The notes beneath the pieces are model-generated. The model did not search any database. It was not told where the DNA came from and saw nothing but the letters and a program-made list of their open reading frames with translations. Made by a program: the position numbers and the translations under genes. 64,000 nucleotides of DNA from the NCBI GenBank assembly GCA_021325385.1, contig JAJPHH010000139.1, forward strand, positions 47,221 to 111,220. The letters run 5' to 3'. Source of the stretch: Alphaproteobacteria bacterium (lineage in GTDB: Bacteria; Pseudomonadota; Alphaproteobacteria; Rhizobiales; Beijerinckiaceae). Positions 62,754 through 64,000 of this stretch are shown piece after piece (position 1 is the stretch's first letter; every line of letters begins with the position of its first letter).

Positions 62754-63566
62754 CTACGCAACGCCGGTCTTGGCGAAGCCTGTCGGCGCGGCGCTGATTT
62801 TTTCCGATAGAGAGCGCGCAGCGGCGGCGAGGACTTCGCGATAGCGGGCGTAATTTCGCGCGCCGTCCTCGCGCGGCGCGATCAGGCACAGGGTCGCTGC
62901 GCAAACGCCGCCGTCGCGGTAAACCGGCGCGGCGAAGCAATGGGTGAAATTGTCGGCCAATGTGTCGAACGAAAAAAATCCAGCTTCGCGGGCTTGCCGG
63001 ACCTCGGCGAGAAAGGCGCTCGGCGCGAGCGTCGCGCCGCTTGGCAAGACGAAATCCTCCTTGGGGATGAAGGCGAGGATCTGCTCGTCGCTCATATGAG
63101 AGACGAGCAGCCGGCCCGACGCCGTCCACGGAATCGGGATTCTCTCGCCGACATCGGAACTAATCCGAAACGGCCTGACGCCTTCGCGCATCATCGCGAC
63201 CGTGTATTTGTCGCCGTCGAGCATGCAAAGCTGCGAAGTTTCGCGCGTCGTCTCGGCGAGTTCGTCGAGATAGGCCCTGCATTCCCGCGTCAGGTCGAGC
63301 TGCGCTTGATAGGCGAGGCCGAGAAAGTACAGCTTGCGGCCCAGGAAGACCCGCCCCTCCTTGTCGGCGTGCTCGAGAACGCCGGTTTTCAGCAGCAGGT
63401 TCACGAGTTCGTACGTCGTCGATTTCGGCGCATCGAGGCCGACCGCGATTTCGTTCGGCCGGGCGGGCCGCCGCAATGCGCGCAGGTAATCCAGGATCTC
63501 GAAGGCCCGATCGAGCCCGCGCGCGCGCCGGCTGACGCCGATCTCCTCCACCGCCTCCGCAGTCAT
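62754..63566 (-). CDS. IclR-family transcriptional regulator
   Basis: A 270-aa regulator with an N-terminal winged helix (LDRAFEILDYLRALRRPARP, APKSTTYELVNLLLKTGVLE) and a C-terminal effector domain (VPW-type segment IPIPWTASGRLLVSHMSDEQ, GFFSFDTLADNFTHCFAAPV). The start at 63566 has agggggcgg upstream; the longer frame to 63707 crosses the likely operator. It diverges from a sugar-binding protein gene, which it probably controls. Confidence 0.9.
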   Translation of the reverse strand: MTAEAVEEIGVSRRARGLDRAFEILDYLRALRRPARPNEIAVGLDAPKSTTYELVNLLLKTGVLEHADKEGRVFLGRKLYFLGLAYQAQLDLTRECRAYLDELAETTRETSQLCMLDGDKYTVAMMREGVRPFRISSDVGERIPIPWTASGRLLVSHMSDEQILAFIPKEDFVLPSGATLAPSAFLAEVRQAREAGFFSFDTLADNFTHCFAAPVYRDGGVCAATLCLIAPREDGARNYARYREVLAAAARSLSEKISAAPTGFAKTGVA

Positions 63567-63657
63567 GACCGCCCCCTGCCCGATTCCCGCGCCGTCCTTA
63601 TAGCGCTCGGACCTTTGCCTATTGCGCATTTTTTGAAACGACATTAGCCTCTGCATG

Positions 63658-63691
63658 TCCGCTATACTGATCTTATTTCCACTATAGCGGA
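63658..63691. promoter_or_regulatory. IclR-type operator (inverted repeat)
   Basis: tccgctata (63658-63666) and tatagcgga (63683-63691) are exact reverse complements separated by 16 nt. They lie between the divergent iclR-type and sugar-binding-protein genes, about 92 nt before the iclR-type start. Confidence 0.55.
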
Positions 63692-63785
63692 ATTCTTCTC
63701 GAGGCAAGGCGCAGCCGGCGGAGCGGCGGCGCGGCCAAGGGAGTTGGGGCGACAGCGAAGGCGTCGCATCGGAGGGAGATCGAGC

Positions 63786-64000
63786 ATGATGAAATCATCT
63801 TTGGCGGCGGTCGGCGCTCTTTGCCTCGGCCTGCTGGCCGCGTGCGCGGCGACAAGCGAAGCGGAGGCTGCGTCCAAATGCATCAAAGGCGACCGCAAGC
63901 CGCCTTACACGATCGGCTGGGCCGACATCTATTCCGTGCCGACCTGGATGAAGGAGACGCAGGGCACGATCGAAAAGGAGGTCGAGGAGCTGAAGAAGCA
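63786..64000 (+). CDS. Sugar ABC transporter binding protein, RbsB-like (5' part only)
   Basis: The first 71 codons are visible. The protein starts MMKSSLAAVGALCLGLLAAC, with a lipobox-like LLAAC, then EAASKCIKGDRKPPYTIGWA and DIYSVPTWMKETQGTIEKEV, typical of the first strand and helix of family-4 periplasmic binding proteins. A strong site, ggaggga, precedes the ATG; a second ATG follows at 63789. The gene runs off the right edge. It is probably the first gene of a CUT2-type sugar importer controlled by the divergent IclR regulator. Confidence 0.82.
   Translation, partial: MMKSSLAAVGALCLGLLAACAATSEAEAASKCIKGDRKPPYTIGWADIYSVPTWMKETQGTIEKEVEELKK

Overview
The window is GC-rich chromosomal DNA. 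Its dense overlapping ORFs, ATGA-coupled operons and gene content (SoxBDA, CUT1 and dipeptide ABC transporters, ExoA-like and GumD-like EPS genes, dispersed cattgcgagcgaagcg repeat) suggest an alphaproteobacterium, probably Hyphomicrobiales (Rhizobiales). Genus is not determined. I saw no rRNA, tRNA or CRISPR array.

Region A (1-14.4 kb) is a methylated-amine catabolic and uptake locus. Leftward: a DMGDH-like flavoprotein followed by soxB, soxD and soxA (soxA runs off the left edge), giving stepwise N-demethylation of a dimethylglycine/sarcosine-type substrate. Rightward, from a shared divergent control region, is a complete five-gene peptide/opine-type ABC importer. Facing it are an M19-dipeptidase-like protein and an aldehyde dehydrogenase resembling alpha-ketoglutarate-semialdehyde dehydrogenase.

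Region B (14.4-20.2 kb) is a compact rightward operon: LysR regulator, LDH2-family oxidoreductase, a 552-aa protein of unknown function, a DUF3726-like protein and a SABATH-type carboxyl methyltransferase, then a small lipoprotein. The combination matches no pathway I know and is the best candidate for an undescribed enzymatic system. About 1.2 kb of repeat-rich non-coding DNA follows (20.2-21.4 kb).

Region C (21.4-30.2 kb) is a leftward operon: a three-part DeoR/periplasmic-binding-protein-like regulator, sugar-binding protein, two CUT1 permeases (no ATPase gene), enoyl-CoA hydratase, SDR dehydrogenase, SMP-30 lactonase and CaiB-type CoA transferase. It suggests uptake of a sugar-like compound followed by oxidation, lactone opening and CoA-linked breakdown.

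Region D (30.2-62.6 kb) is a large exopolysaccharide cluster. It contains UDP-glucose dehydrogenase and UDP-glucuronate decarboxylase (UDP-glucuronate and UDP-xylose supply), a GumD/WcaJ-type initiating transferase, about ten glycosyltransferases, an acyltransferase, a 2OG-dioxygenase-like protein, a glycosyltransferase-methyltransferase fusion, Wza, Wzc, a Wzy-like polymerase, a GH5 glycanase, and a separate Wzm/Wzt ABC exporter. No Wzx flippase was seen. The transcription units are preceded by AT-rich inverted repeats built on TAACATAA/TTATGTTA, which look like the operator of a cluster-wide regulator. A small IS3-OrfA-like HTH protein sits at the left edge of the cluster.

Region E (62.7-64 kb) holds a divergent IclR regulator and the start of a sugar-binding lipoprotein gene, with an inverted repeat between them.
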